Assembly: GCA_001872995.1 (NCBI GenBank)
Contig: MNXO01000012.1
Location: 1 to 33,719 of the forward strand
Direction: 5' to 3'
Source of the DNA: Bacteroidetes bacterium CG2_30_32_10
GTDB taxonomy: Bacteria; Bacteroidota; Bacteroidia; Bacteroidales; CG2-30-32-10
DNA: 33,719 nt
Shown here: positions 7,973-17,777 of the stretch, one piece after another
Layout: every line of letters starts with the position of its first letter
How positions within the stretch are numbered: the first letter of the stretch is position 1
Program-made: the position numbers and the translations under genes
The notes under the pieces: model-generated
Seen by the model: the letters and a program-made list of their open reading frames with translations, nothing else
Databases searched by the model: none
Told to the model about the DNA's origin: nothing

Positions 7973-9382
7973 TTATAGTTTACTTAAATCAATATTAAAC
8001 TGTGTGGGCGACTTGGAGTTACAATGCATAACGCATTGGTCGCAAACTGAAAGTTCGCCTCTCAGGCGTTTAGAAACCATATTACCCAAACGTACCCTTA
8101 GTGCTTCGATAGGAATTTTATTAATTACCTCATCCGCAAAAGCATACATCAACAACATTCTTGCACAATCTTCGCCCAAGCCACGCGACCGAAGATAAAA
8201 CATGGCTTCATTATCTAATTGCCCCACGGTAGCTCCATGGCTGCACTTTACATCATCGGCATATATTTCTAAATGCGGCTTGGTATTGATGGTCGCTTCA
8301 TCGGTTAGCAAAATATTTTTATTTGCTTGAAAAGCATTTGTTTTTTGAGCATCTCTTCGCACCATAACTTTGCCACTGAATACTGCTTTGGCTTTATCAT
8401 CAAGAATGCCTTTATACAACTCTTTACTATTGCTATTGGGAAGTAGATGGTCTACAAACGTATGATTATCGACAAACTGGGTTTTGTCTGCCAAATAAAT
8501 TCCATATAAATTGGCTTCGCAACCTTCTCCGTTTAACGAAATATCAAGGTCGTTTCTAATAAAGCCTGAGTTTAAAGTAAGCACATTAGAGGTAAGCATC
8601 GCATAATTCTTTTGCTCCACAAAAGTAGTATTAAGTAGCGTTGAGTTTTTACCTTTATTTTGCACCCGAATGTGGTTTAATTGGGCATTCTCATCAATTA
8701 GAATTTCGGTTACCGCATTTGAGAAACTATTCGTTTGCGTAAGCGAGTGGTCGCAGGAAACCAAAGTAATGCTGCTGTTTTTTTCAACTATAAACAAGTT
8801 TCTAGGTTGCACAAACACCTCTTCGGTAGTATTGATGATGTTAATAATTTGAATGGCTTGCTCAACTATTATATTTTGTGGCACATAAATAAAAATGCCA
8901 TCTTGAGCAAAAGCGGTATTGAGCGCAACAAAACCATTTTTATCATTCTTGGCATATTTATTAAAATGTTTTTCAATAATTTCGGGATATTCTTCAAGGG
9001 CTTTTTCGAAACTGCCGATAATAGTCCCATTATCAAGTTTTGTTAATGGAGTATGCTTATAGATATATCTCCCATTGAAAAGTACTACCACAAAGGTATC
9101 TAAATCGGGTACTTCACACTGAAAAATACTTTCTATATCAACATCTATTGGTTTTGTTTGTAAATGATGTTGGTATTCTGCTTTTAAATAAGGCTCTATA
9201 TTGGTTAAACGCCATTCTTCTAACTTGGTATGAGGAAAACCTATTTCATTGAATTTTGCAATGGCATTATTTTTAATATCAATCATTGACTTGCTGTTGT
9301 TTTTAAACAGCAATTGCTTGTTTTTTTCAAATAAGGCAAGCATTTTGTCCTTAAGGGAAATATCTATTGTAATTTGTTCCAT
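7973..9382 (-). CDS. sufD: SufD scaffold subunit
   Basis: A 469-residue subunit of the SufBC2D Fe-S scaffold. The SufB/SufD core is recognisable towards the C-terminus, with CSHGATVGQLDNEAMFYLRS and GLGEDCARMLL. The N-terminal part has the typical SufD entry sequence (FNEIGFPHTKLEEWRLTNIEP). The extreme C-terminus has a compact three-cysteine group, Cys447-x-x-Cys450-x3-Cys454 (CDQCVMHC), that could bind metal. The gene sits 11 bases after sufC and 6 bases before sufS. Confidence 0.93.
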   Translation of the reverse strand: MEQITIDISLKDKMLALFEKNKQLLFKNNSKSMIDIKNNAIAKFNEIGFPHTKLEEWRLTNIEPYLKAEYQHHLQTKPIDVDIESIFQCEVPDLDTFVVVLFNGRYIYKHTPLTKLDNGTIIGSFEKALEEYPEIIEKHFNKYAKNDKNGFVALNTAFAQDGIFIYVPQNIIVEQAIQIINIINTTEEVFVQPRNLFIVEKNSSITLVSCDHSLTQTNSFSNAVTEILIDENAQLNHIRVQNKGKNSTLLNTTFVEQKNYAMLTSNVLTLNSGFIRNDLDISLNGEGCEANLYGIYLADKTQFVDNHTFVDHLLPNSNSKELYKGILDDKAKAVFSGKVMVRRDAQKTNAFQANKNILLTDEATINTKPHLEIYADDVKCSHGATVGQLDNEAMFYLRSRGLGEDCARMLLMYAFADEVINKIPIEALRVRLGNMVSKRLRGELSVCDQCVMHCNSKSPTQFNIDLSKL

Positions 9383-9393
9383 ACTTTTAATGA

Positions 9394-10158
9394 TTAAATA
9401 CTTGCATTGGCTTCTAACTCTTGTTTAATCCAATCGTACCCTTTTTCTTCCAATTCAATGGCAAGGTGTTTGTCGCCCGATTTCACAATTTTTCCATCGT
9501 ACATTACATGCACGAAGTCTGGTACAATATAATCTAACAAGCGTTGATAGTGGGTAATCACTACGGTCGCATTGTCTTTAGTTCTGAGCTTGTTAACGCC
9601 ATTGGCAACAATACGCAAGGCATCAATATCGAGACCCGAATCTGTTTCGTCGAGAATAGAAAGGGTAGGATTGAGCATAGCCATTTGGAAAATTTCATTT
9701 TTCTTTTTTTCTCCACCCGAAAAACCTTCGTTCACGGAACGATTGTTTAATTTTGATTGAATCTCCACCAATTTTTTCTTTTCTTCCATCAATTTCAAGA
9801 AATCGGCACCTCCAATAGGTTCTAAACCTTTGTATTTGCGAATTTCGTTTACGGCAGTTTTCATAAAATTAGCCATACTAACCCCAGGAATTTCGACAGG
9901 ATATTGAAAACCTAAGAAAATACCTTCTCTTGCTCTTGTTTCGGGGGGTAAATCGAGTAAATTCTTACCTTTGTAAAGAATTTCTCCTTCGGTAACTTCA
10001 AAAATATCGCGACCAGCAATTACGGAAGCAAGTGTACTTTTGCCAGTGCCGTTGGGACCCATAATGGCATGCACTTCACCCGCTTTTACTTCTAAATTAA
10101 AATCTTTTAAAATTTCTTTTTGGTTGATAGATACGCGTAAATGTTTTATTTGTAACAT
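9394..10158 (-). CDS. sufC: SufC ATPase
   Basis: A 254-residue ABC-type ATPase that powers conformational change of the SufBCD scaffold. Motifs: Walker A GPNGTGKST (residues 34-42), signature FSGGEKKKNE (146-155), Walker B SILDETDSGLD with Glu171, and the switch His203 in VVITHYQR. The ETDSGLD variant of the D-loop region is typical of SufC. It has no membrane partner, as expected for this soluble ATPase. It begins 25 bases after sufB. Confidence 0.96.
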   Translation of the reverse strand: MLQIKHLRVSINQKEILKDFNLEVKAGEVHAIMGPNGTGKSTLASVIAGRDIFEVTEGEILYKGKNLLDLPPETRAREGIFLGFQYPVEIPGVSMANFMKTAVNEIRKYKGLEPIGGADFLKLMEEKKKLVEIQSKLNNRSVNEGFSGGEKKKNEIFQMAMLNPTLSILDETDSGLDIDALRIVANGVNKLRTKDNATVVITHYQRLLDYIVPDFVHVMYDGKIVKSGDKHLAIELEEKGYDWIKQELEANASI

Positions 10159-10183
10159 AAATAATTTTTTTTAAATGAATGAA

Positions 10184-11632
10184 TTAACCTACACTGCCTT
10201 CGAGGCTAATGGATAATAATTTTTGAGCTTCTACGGCAAATTCCATAGGTAGTTTATTTAATACTTCTTTGGCGTAGCCATTTACAATTAAACTAATAGC
10301 ACTCTCGTTGTCAATGCCACGTTGTAAACAATAAAACAACTGGTCTTCAGAAATTTTGGAAGTAGTGGCTTCGTGTTCGACAATAGAAGATTTGTTGTTG
10401 GTTTCTATGTAAGGGAATGTATGAGCTCCACACTTATCGCCCAACAATAAAGAGTCGCATTGGGTATAGTTTCGCGAATTGATAGCGTTTTTAGAAACTT
10501 TAATTAATCCACGATAAGAATTATTGCTTTTGCCAGCCGAAATACCTTTTGATATAACGGTGCTTTTGGTGTTTTTACCCAAATGAATCATTTTAGTTCC
10601 AGTATCCGCCTGTTGATAATTGTTAGTAACTGCCACTGAATAAAACTCACCCACCGAATTGTCGCCTTTGAGGATAAGACTAGGGTATTTCCAAGTAATG
10701 GCAGAACCTGTTTCAACCTGTGTCCACGATATTTTAGAATTATGCCCTTTGCAAAAACCTCGTTTGGTAACAAAATTATAAATACCCCCATCACCGTTTT
10801 TATTACCGGGATACCAATTTTGAACGGTTGAATATTTTACTTCCGCATTGTCGTGTGCAATGATTTCAACAATGGCGGCATGCAATTGATTTTCGTCACG
10901 CATAGGCGCTGTGCAACCTTCCATATAACTAACATAGCTGCCTTCGTCTGCAATAATCAAAGTGCGTTCAAATTGACCGCTATTGGCTGCGTTAATTCTA
11001 AAATAGGTGGATAACTCAATAGGACATCGAACACCAGGTGGAATGTAGCAAAAAGAACCATCGCTAAAGACTGCCGAATTTAAAGCAGCAAAAAAATTGT
11101 CGGTATAAGGCACTACTGAACCCATATATTTTTTAACTAAATCGGGATGCTCTTTCACTGCTTCGCTATAAGAACAAAAGATAATTCCTTTTTCGGAAAG
11201 CGTTTCTTTGAAGGTAGTTTTCACCGAAATGCTATCAACCACAGCATCAACCGCAACCCCAGAAAACAGTTTTTGTTCTTCTAAAGAAATGCCGAGTTTA
11301 TTGAATGTTTTAAGCAATTCGGGGTCCACTTCATCTAAACTATTGAGCGTTTGTTGTTTTTTGGGAGCGGCATAAAAAATAATATTTTGATAATCGATGG
11401 GAGGGTGATGCAAATGTGCCCAAGTGGGTTCTGTAAGCGTGAGCCAATGACGATAAGCCTTTAAGCGAAATTCGAGCATAAACTCGGGTTCATTCTTTTT
11501 GGCAGAAATATATCGAACGGTATCTTCTGATAAACCGATGGGGGAGGTTTCTGTTTCTATATCGGTAACAAAACCATATTTATAATCACCTTGGGTAAGT
11601 TCTTGTATGATATTGTTTTTGTCGTTTTCCAT
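10184..11632 (-). CDS. sufB: SufB scaffold subunit
   Basis: A 482-residue central subunit of the SufBC2D complex on which clusters are built. Recognised by [19 protein letters not shown] near the N-terminus, [16 protein letters not shown] (196-211), and the core [20 protein letters not shown] that supplies Cys392, Cys401 and His404. Length agrees with bacterial SufB (about 470-490). It is the first gene of the sufBCDSET operon, behind a well-formed promoter at 11681-11712. Confidence 0.96.
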   Translation of the reverse strand: MENDKNNIIQELTQGDYKYGFVTDIETETSPIGLSEDTVRYISAKKNEPEFMLEFRLKAYRHWLTLTEPTWAHLHHPPIDYQNIIFYAAPKKQQTLNSLDEVDPELLKTFNKLGISLEEQKLFSGVAVDAVVDSISVKTTFKETLSEKGIIFCSYSEAVKEHPDLVKKYMGSVVPYTDNFFAALNSAVFSDGSFCYIPPGVRCPIELSTYFRINAANSGQFERTLIIADEGSYVSYMEGCTAPMRDENQLHAAIVEIIAHDNAEVKYSTVQNWYPGNKNGDGGIYNFVTKRGFCKGHNSKISWTQVETGSAITWKYPSLILKGDNSVGEFYSVAVTNNYQQADTGTKMIHLGKNTKSTVISKGISAGKSNNSYRGLIKVSKNAINSRNYTQCDSLLLGDKCGAHTFPYIETNNKSSIVEHEATTSKISEDQLFYCLQRGIDNESAISLIVNGYAKEVLNKLPMEFAVEAQKLLSISLEGSVG

Positions 11633-11680
11633 GATAAATAAATCAATTGTCGTTTATTTAGATTAAATATAAATAATATG

Positions 11681-11712
11681 CAAAAATAATTAAATCGTAT
11701 GGAATATCCCAA
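11681..11712 (-). promoter_or_regulatory. Promoter of the suf operon
   Basis: On the minus strand a TTG (11710-11712) is followed after 21 bases by TATTTTTG (11681-11688), fitting the Bacteroidota TTG-N19-21-TAnnTTTG promoter. The box lies about 49 bases before the sufB start. No IscR- or SufR-like operator could be recognised by eye. Confidence 0.6.
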
Positions 11713-11919
11713 TAAAAAAAATAAATATTTTTAAACGTTCTTAAAAAAAAAGACCTCAAACAAAGAATTATTAAAGAGTTCCAAAATGGATAGTCCTAAT
11801 TGGCAATTTGGGATAAAATATAATAACAATTGAAATCCATGAGTTTAGCCTCCTAGTCTAATGCCTAAGCAACTGAATAGTAAAAGAGATGGTATAAAAA
11901 TTAATTTGGGGGAGTCTAT

Positions 11920-12819
11920 CTATTTATTGTTTAAGGGAGCTAATGCAGCTTGCAAAACGTGATAATCGCTGGCATCATACACAAAAGCTACAATTGATAA
12001 ATTGTCTTTTTTCCAATCGCTTTTCAGCGTTAGTGTATATGAATTATTAAATGTATCTCCTATCTTAATTGAAGCATTCCCAATAGTAGTTCCCCAAGTT
12101 GAGTTAACAACGCTTCTTAAAACGTGCATGTGAACATAATCAATGATATCGGGGGTGCTACCAATGCTTGGGTCGCTGTTTTTTTGTGGTTTAATAATAC
12201 TATCTTCCATAATGCACACACATAGCTTATAATTGCCCGTTAATGCAATATTGAACTTTGTATTAACTCTTGTAGTATAATTGCTTGTAGTTGTATTATA
12301 ATAGTTTTTAACATTAATAATTGCTTCTGGAGATGTAGTTACAATACTTGCAATTTTACCATCCCACGAACCATAAGCATTAACAAAGCTTCCATTATAT
12401 TTTGTTCTATTTATTAAACCAGCAGGGTATCCAGTGATACTCCATACGGCATTCCATTCATCAACAGTTGGCAATACTCTAAAGTCATAAGTATAATCAC
12501 CAGAGGAAGCGGGTGCTGCAAAAGTACCTTGATGGACCGCCAAAACCACTAATTGATTGCCGTATTTTTGCAATAATTCGTGTGCTTTCACATGGGCTTT
12601 AGGGCAATTTACGCAAGTGTGTCCAGTATAATCTTCTAACAATACAACTCTTTTATCTATAGTATCTGTAATGGTATTTCCTGTTAAAACACCTGTTGTA
12701 TCTATAATTACTGATTGTTGTTTTTTGTAAGGTTCGTCAATTTTACTACAGGCGAAAAATGAAAATGCAATTACCAATGTTAGTAATAGTAATTTGCTTA
12801 TTTTAATTATGTTTTTCAT
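11920..12819 (-). CDS. Omp28-family lipoprotein with thioredoxin-like CxxC
   Basis: A 299-residue lipoprotein of the Omp28-related family found in Bacteroidota. The signal ends in a lipobox FFAC with acylated Cys24. After a Thr-rich linker, residues 57-100 look like a thioredoxin-type fold: RVVLLEDYTGHTCVNCPKAH carries Cys69-x-x-Cys72 in the active-site position, and ITGYPAGLINR resembles the cis-Pro region. The C-terminal half (from about residue 165) appears to be a beta-rich domain (NVKNYY, FNIALTGNYKLCVCIMED). A surface or outer-membrane thiol exchange role is inferred from the CxxC. It is the last gene of the TlpA-DUF6029-Omp28 operon. Confidence 0.82.
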   Translation of the reverse strand: MKNIIKISKLLLLTLVIAFSFFACSKIDEPYKKQQSVIIDTTGVLTGNTITDTIDKRVVLLEDYTGHTCVNCPKAHVKAHELLQKYGNQLVVLAVHQGTFAAPASSGDYTYDFRVLPTVDEWNAVWSITGYPAGLINRTKYNGSFVNAYGSWDGKIASIVTTSPEAIINVKNYYNTTTSNYTTRVNTKFNIALTGNYKLCVCIMEDSIIKPQKNSDPSIGSTPDIIDYVHMHVLRSVVNSTWGTTIGNASIKIGDTFNNSYTLTLKSDWKKDNLSIVAFVYDASDYHVLQAALAPLNNK

Positions 12820-12837
12820 AGATTATAATTTTAAAAA

Positions 12838-14505
12838 TTAAAAACTACTTGTAATAGTTAATGAAATTCCATTAGAAGCAGGAACTTGCCTACATACACC
12901 GCCAACACAGGTTATGCCTTGTCGTTGTTTGCCATAAGATAATGCAAAACGATTGGTGCCTTTGGTAAATCCAAAAGCAGCATTATAATAATGAAAGCGT
13001 CTTTTGGTGTCAGGATTGTCGTAATTATATAAATCGGCAACAGAAAAAAACCATTTTGGAGCTATGGTATATTCTAACAAACACATCGCCCAATCGTGTT
13101 CATCTTGTTTTGCCATTAGGCTATGCAATTCCATACGTAGTGTATTTGTAGTATTAAATTTATAAGATATATCTAGCACTACAATATTTGCAAATATTGT
13201 TGGAGCACCAGGATGTCCTTCAATAATGTCTTTATTGTATGTAATATATGCATAAGTTAATATCGCTTTAATGCTTTTAGAAAATTTTCGGTTAATTTCA
13301 ATGTTAAAATCTTCAAAATACTTTTTATCTCCCATTTTAAAGAAATCTGATTTATAACCCAAAGTGCCATCGGTTCCAATAGCAATTGTATCATTTAATT
13401 TTTGCTTATCAATAGAGTTGGCTAATGAATAATTTACAGAAACTTTGGTTCCATAAGAACCACCAAGCCAAGAGTCTTTTTTTATGTTGTACATAATACT
13501 TCCTTCATAACCAATTTCGCCATTAGGTTGTGTTCCATAAGGATACATGGCGGTTAAGGTATAAGCATGTTGTTTGGTAAGAGCAGGTAGATAATTAATA
13601 ATTAATACATTACCAACTTCGTTTCTGTCAGAACGAAAGTCCATATTGTCAATTCTTTTGGCAGAAAGGATAACTCCCAAGCCTTTTTGTGAATAACTTG
13701 TAGAAACAAACAAACCTTCTCCATGTTTATAAATCATATTATTACTGGCATTCGGGTCGTTGATTTTATAAGCATATTCGCCCATTATACCAAAACCACT
13801 TCGGGTAATATTTAATCTTCCAGCATAAGCTCCTACATTTTCGGGTAAATTATAAACAGGGTCTGAGCTAGGCTGATATTTACTAACAAAACTTCCTCCA
13901 ATTGTATATTTAGTTTTCATAGCATCCAAACCAAATATATCATTAATAAAGAAATTGCCATCAAAACCTCTTACAATACCTACTCCTTTATCGAAAAAGA
14001 AACGCTGATTACCAATAAGTCCTTTTAATTCTATTCCTTTATAAGGTTTGTATTTCACATGTATTCCATCCATGGCATTATCGTAGCCTAAACTTCTTTC
14101 TTCGTAAGTTCTAAATACCATTCCACTACCAAATTGGTCATAAAAATTACCCACCGTAACTTGTAACCCATCATTTGTATAAGAGGCAAAACGATATGGT
14201 ATACCATTACCTTTATATCTTGGATCAAAGCCTAACATAGCATTTTGATAACTTTCGAAACGAATACCCGCATTAAAATTACCATTGGAATAAATAATAT
14301 TTGCAAAACCATTCATCAACAATTTTTCTGGCACATTTGGAGCGCCAATTAGACTATCTTTCAAATAATATTGAGCATCCATTTGAAAATTTCCGTGTAT
14401 TTGCCCACCACCAATAGTTTGTGATTTTGCAAATATTGGAGAAAGAACCACTGATAAAATAAAAATCGTATAAACTTTTCTGAAATAATTTTTCATAGTC
14501 ATCAT
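12838..14505 (-). CDS. DUF6029 outer-membrane beta-barrel protein
   Basis: A 555-residue protein that I assign to the DUF6029 family of Bacteroidota outer-membrane proteins; function unknown. A signal peptide covers about residues 4-29 (to AKSQT). The body is full of amphipathic beta-strands typical of a large barrel, and the chain ends in ISLTITSSF with a C-terminal Phe. Near the end, GITCVGGVCRQVPASNG holds a Cys-x4-Cys pair just before the final strand; I recall similar motifs in related proteins. The only other Cys is in WAMCLLEY. An alternative ATG at 14496 (MKNYF) would drop three residues. It lies 16 bases after the TlpA-like gene and 18 before the Omp28 gene. Confidence 0.75.
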   Translation of the reverse strand: MMTMKNYFRKVYTIFILSVVLSPIFAKSQTIGGGQIHGNFQMDAQYYLKDSLIGAPNVPEKLLMNGFANIIYSNGNFNAGIRFESYQNAMLGFDPRYKGNGIPYRFASYTNDGLQVTVGNFYDQFGSGMVFRTYEERSLGYDNAMDGIHVKYKPYKGIELKGLIGNQRFFFDKGVGIVRGFDGNFFINDIFGLDAMKTKYTIGGSFVSKYQPSSDPVYNLPENVGAYAGRLNITRSGFGIMGEYAYKINDPNASNNMIYKHGEGLFVSTSYSQKGLGVILSAKRIDNMDFRSDRNEVGNVLIINYLPALTKQHAYTLTAMYPYGTQPNGEIGYEGSIMYNIKKDSWLGGSYGTKVSVNYSLANSIDKQKLNDTIAIGTDGTLGYKSDFFKMGDKKYFEDFNIEINRKFSKSIKAILTYAYITYNKDIIEGHPGAPTIFANIVVLDISYKFNTTNTLRMELHSLMAKQDEHDWAMCLLEYTIAPKWFFSVADLYNYDNPDTKRRFHYYNAAFGFTKGTNRFALSYGKQRQGITCVGGVCRQVPASNGISLTITSSF

Positions 14506-14521
14506 ATTTAATGGTAGTATT

Positions 14522-15043
14522 TTACTTAATATCTTCGCCTTTGATTATTTTTCTTACGATATCAATTATTTCAAGTTCTCCACCGTCTGAAAAAGAGGTG
14601 TGTTGCCAAACAATTTCTTTTTTTCCATTAAGAATGAACATATGGGGAACTAAATTTACATTCATCGCTCTTTTAAAGTCTTGATTTGGGTCGAGCAATA
14701 TTTCGAAATCCCAACTATTTCCATTTGCTAGTGGTTTCACTTTGTCAGAAGAACGAGAATCGTCAATAGAAACAGCAATTAGTTTTACACCAGTTTCTTG
14801 TTGCCAGTCAGCATATACATCCGCAATTGTATTGAGCTCTTTGCAGCACGGTTTGCACCAAGTAGCCCAAAAACTAATGATAATTGGTTTCCCATTGTTT
14901 TCAATTTGACTACTGTTGAATGTATTGCCCTCAATCGTTTTTAGGTCAACAGAAGGTATTTGAGCAAGCTTTTTCTCAGTATCTTGAGAATATACTGCCA
15001 TTACTAACATTGAAATCAATAGCATTAAACCGATTTTTTTCAT
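14522..15043 (-). CDS. TlpA-like periplasmic thioredoxin
   Basis: A 173-residue thiol-disulfide oxidoreductase of the TlpA/ResA type. Residues 1-19 are a signal peptide (MKKIGLMLLISMLVMAVYSQ). The redox motif is Trp62-Cys63-Lys-Pro-Cys66 in SFWATWCKPCCKEL, with an extra Cys67 next to it. The cis-Pro loop is at NLVPHMFILN. TlpA-type proteins usually keep partner cysteines reduced. It is the first gene of the trio with DUF6029 and Omp28, whose own cysteine pairs are candidate substrates. Transcription likely starts from 15119-15150. Confidence 0.88.
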   Translation of the reverse strand: MKKIGLMLLISMLVMAVYSQDTEKKLAQIPSVDLKTIEGNTFNSSQIENNGKPIIISFWATWCKPCCKELNTIADVYADWQQETGVKLIAVSIDDSRSSDKVKPLANGNSWDFEILLDPNQDFKRAMNVNLVPHMFILNGKKEIVWQHTSFSDGGELEIIDIVRKIIKGEDIK

Positions 15044-15118
15044 AATAATTTTTTTTAAGTTTTAAATGATTGTTGCAATAATTACACCATTTTTAAGAAA
15101 AAGGAAATTTATGAGTTG

Positions 15119-15150
15119 CAAATATAAAAAATAAACAATCATACATCAAA
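15119..15150 (-). promoter_or_regulatory. Promoter of the TlpA-DUF6029-Omp28 operon
   Basis: On the minus strand TTTG (15147-15150) is followed after 20 bases by TATATTTG (15119-15126), an excellent match to the Bacteroidota promoter. It falls between the rhomboid stop and the thioredoxin start, about 75 bases before the latter. Confidence 0.62.
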
Positions 15151-15167
15151 ACATTTTTATATATAAA

Positions 15168-15851
15168 TTAATTAATATGTTGATAAAAATTAATTGATAA
15201 CTCTTCCTTTAAAATAGAAGGTTGTTCGATTTCAGATGGTTCGGGTTCAATTTCATCATCTTGTTCTTCTTCCCATTCGTATTTCTTACTTTGAGGTCCT
15301 TGATGACGGTAAAACCAAGCAATTACAACTCCTGCAATCAATCCCATTAAATGCGATTCCCAAGAAACTTGTTCTTTCATTGGGAAAATGCCCCAAACCA
15401 TTCCTCCATAAAGAAAAATAATAAGCATAGAGATCGCCATTAATTTCCCATCACGCCTAAGAACGCCACTACAAAACAAAAATGAGGCATAACCATAAAT
15501 AATACCACTTGCTCCTATATGATAGGCATCTCTTGCAATAATCCACACCCATAATCCTGTTAAAATATATATCATTATTGAAACTTTTATTGCTACTTCT
15601 CGATAAAAATAAAAGATCCCCCAGCTAAGTAAAAATAAAGGGGCGGAGTTAGCCAAGAGGTGCGAAAAGCTTGCGTGTATGAGAGGAGCTGTAATAATAC
15701 CAATCAAACCTCTTGCTTGTAGAGGCAATATTCCATAATCGGAAAAATCTAAATGAAAAACATATTCTATCAGTTTGATTAGCCAGATGATAGTTAAAAA
15801 GCAAAACGGGAAAATCAATGAATTTAATACTTTTTTATTTTCCTCTTTCAT
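15168..15851 (-). CDS. Rhomboid family intramembrane serine protease
   Basis: A 227-residue polytopic membrane protein. The rhomboid dyad is Ser115 in HIGASGIIYG and His167 in WESHLMGL. The upstream rhomboid signature HASFSHLLAN is at residues 59-68. About six hydrophobic segments lie between residues 10 and 187. The last 40 residues form an acidic cytoplasmic or soluble tail (EWEEEQDDEIEPEPSEIE). Substrates cannot be predicted. It appears to be a single gene: the next minus-strand gene has its own promoter, and the gene to its right diverges. Confidence 0.92.
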   Translation of the reverse strand: MKEENKKVLNSLIFPFCFLTIIWLIKLIEYVFHLDFSDYGILPLQARGLIGIITAPLIHASFSHLLANSAPLFLLSWGIFYFYREVAIKVSIMIYILTGLWVWIIARDAYHIGASGIIYGYASFLFCSGVLRRDGKLMAISMLIIFLYGGMVWGIFPMKEQVSWESHLMGLIAGVVIAWFYRHQGPQSKKYEWEEEQDDEIEPEPSEIEQPSILKEELSINFYQHIN

Positions 15852-16001
15852 TTAAAGATTATTTTAAAAAAAACCTAATAATAAATATATTTACAAAGCC
15901 TTTTCATAAAAATTGTTAAATATATCTACTGTTTGAGCAAAGTAAATCAATTTTATTGTAATTTTACCATTCTTTAACAAGTAAAAATAAAATCTTAAAA
16001 T

Positions 16002-17759
16002 ATGAATACTAAAATAAGCAATATGAAGCGATTTCTAACTTTTTTTCTTGTAATATGTTTTGTTTTATCTATAAACATAGTCAAAGCTCAAAACAATAAA
16101 TCAGAGCAAAACAATGCTGAAAAAAGAAAAGCTCAAAACGATAATGAATTTGATAATAGTAAAAATAAAAGTAACAATCCTATTGCTCCTAATAAGGATA
16201 TCAAATATATTGATAATAATTATAGCAATAAAAGCGACATATCAGATTTAAGTAATAAATTTTCTTCTGCACTTCAGATAATCAATTTATCTTATGTTGA
16301 TACTGTTAATGAAAACAAGCTTGTAGAAACTGCAATTATTAAAATGCTTGAAGAACTTGACCCACATTCTGTTTACATTAGTGCAGCAGAATTAAAAGCT
16401 GCAAATGAACCTTTAGAAGGCAATTTCGAAGGTGTAGGCATACAGTTTCAGATAATAAAAGACACAATAGAAGTGGTGGCAACTATTGCAGGCGGTCCTT
16501 CAGAAAAAGTGGGTGTGATGCCTGGCGATAAAATAGTGATGATTGATAAAGAAAGTGCTACTGGCAAAAAAATTTCCAATGATTATGTCCTGAAAAAACT
16601 TAGAGGAAAGAAAAACACTAGAGTAAATATTATGATTTTTCGCAGAGGAGTTAAAGAGTTACTCGATTTTACTATAACAAGAGATGTAATTCCTTTGAAA
16701 AGCATTGATGCTACCTTTATGGCAACTGATAATATTGGTTATATTAAGTTAGATCGTTTTGCACAATCATCTATCTTAGAATTTAACCAATCGCTTACCG
16801 AATTGAAAAAGAAAGGAATGAAAAGCCTTATTCTCGATTTAAGAGGTAATTCTGGTGGTTACCTTAATACAGCCATTGATTTAGCTGATGAATTTTTACC
16901 CAAAGGGAAATTAATTGTTTATACAGAAGGAGTTCATAGTCAACGAATCAATTATAATGACAAATACAAAGGAGACTTTGAAGATGGAAAATTGGTTGTA
17001 TTAATTGACGAAGGTTCTGCTTCTGCTAGCGAAATTGTTGCTGGAGCAATTCAAGATTGGGACAGAGGTTTAATTATTGGTCGTCTTTCTTTTGGAAAAG
17101 GGTTAGTTCAAAGACCGTATGATTTACCTGATGGTTCCGTGATTAGATTAACTACAGCCCGTTATCACACACCAACTGGTCGTTGTATTCAACGTCCTTA
17201 TATAAATGGCGTTGATAAATATTACGAAGACCTTGAAGATAGATTTAAAAAAGGAGAACTTTATACTGCTGACAGCATTCATTTTCCTGATTCTCTCAAG
17301 TACTACACTTCCAAAAATAGGGTAGTTTATGGTGGAGGTGGAATTATGCCAGATATTTTTATTCCTATTGACACTACAGAAACTTCTATTTATTATTCTT
17401 CGCTTGTTCGTAAAGGAATTTTAAATCAATTTTCTCTCCAATATGTTGATGACCATAGAAAAAAATTAAAAGAACAATATACAAACCTTGATTATTATGT
17501 AAAAAATTATGTTGTTGAAGAGGAGGTATTTAATCAGCTTGTAGAATATGCAATCAAAGACGGTGTTAAAAAAGATGATAAAGGAATTGAGACTTCTAAA
17601 AATTTAATAAAAAGAGATTTAAAAGGGCTGATAGCAAGAAATCTTTGGGATACAGGTGCTTATATTCAAATATTTATGCAAACAGACAATGCTTATATTA
17701 AAGCTATTGAAGCTATCAATGATTCTAATACATTCAAAAAAAATAAAATTCAGGAATAA
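16002..17759 (+). CDS. S41 family C-terminal processing peptidase
   Basis: A 585-residue periplasmic protease of the CtpA/Prc group. A signal peptide ends near VKAQ30; an inner ATG at 16023 (MKRFLTFF) is an alternative start. An Asn/Lys-rich linker (31-70) leads to a helical domain, a PDZ domain (about 138-225) with PSEKVGVMPGDKIVMID, and the S41 catalytic domain. The nucleophile is most likely Ser341 in DEGSASASEIVAGA and the base Lys366 in SFGKGLVQ; their 25-residue spacing equals that of the known Ser/Lys dyad of the D1 processing protease. The C-terminal 130 residues form an extra helical region common in Bacteroidota members. RmuC follows after 18 bases, so the two are probably co-transcribed. 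Confidence 0.92.
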   Translation: MNTKISNMKRFLTFFLVICFVLSINIVKAQNNKSEQNNAEKRKAQNDNEFDNSKNKSNNPIAPNKDIKYIDNNYSNKSDISDLSNKFSSALQIINLSYVDTVNENKLVETAIIKMLEELDPHSVYISAAELKAANEPLEGNFEGVGIQFQIIKDTIEVVATIAGGPSEKVGVMPGDKIVMIDKESATGKKISNDYVLKKLRGKKNTRVNIMIFRRGVKELLDFTITRDVIPLKSIDATFMATDNIGYIKLDRFAQSSILEFNQSLTELKKKGMKSLILDLRGNSGGYLNTAIDLADEFLPKGKLIVYTEGVHSQRINYNDKYKGDFEDGKLVVLIDEGSASASEIVAGAIQDWDRGLIIGRLSFGKGLVQRPYDLPDGSVIRLTTARYHTPTGRCIQRPYINGVDKYYEDLEDRFKKGELYTADSIHFPDSLKYYTSKNRVVYGGGGIMPDIFIPIDTTETSIYYSSLVRKGILNQFSLQYVDDHRKKLKEQYTNLDYYVKNYVVEEEVFNQLVEYAIKDGVKKDDKGIETSKNLIKRDLKGLIARNLWDTGAYIQIFMQTDNAYIKAIEAINDSNTFKKNKIQE

Positions 17760-17777
17760 ATAAAACTCAATTTAATA

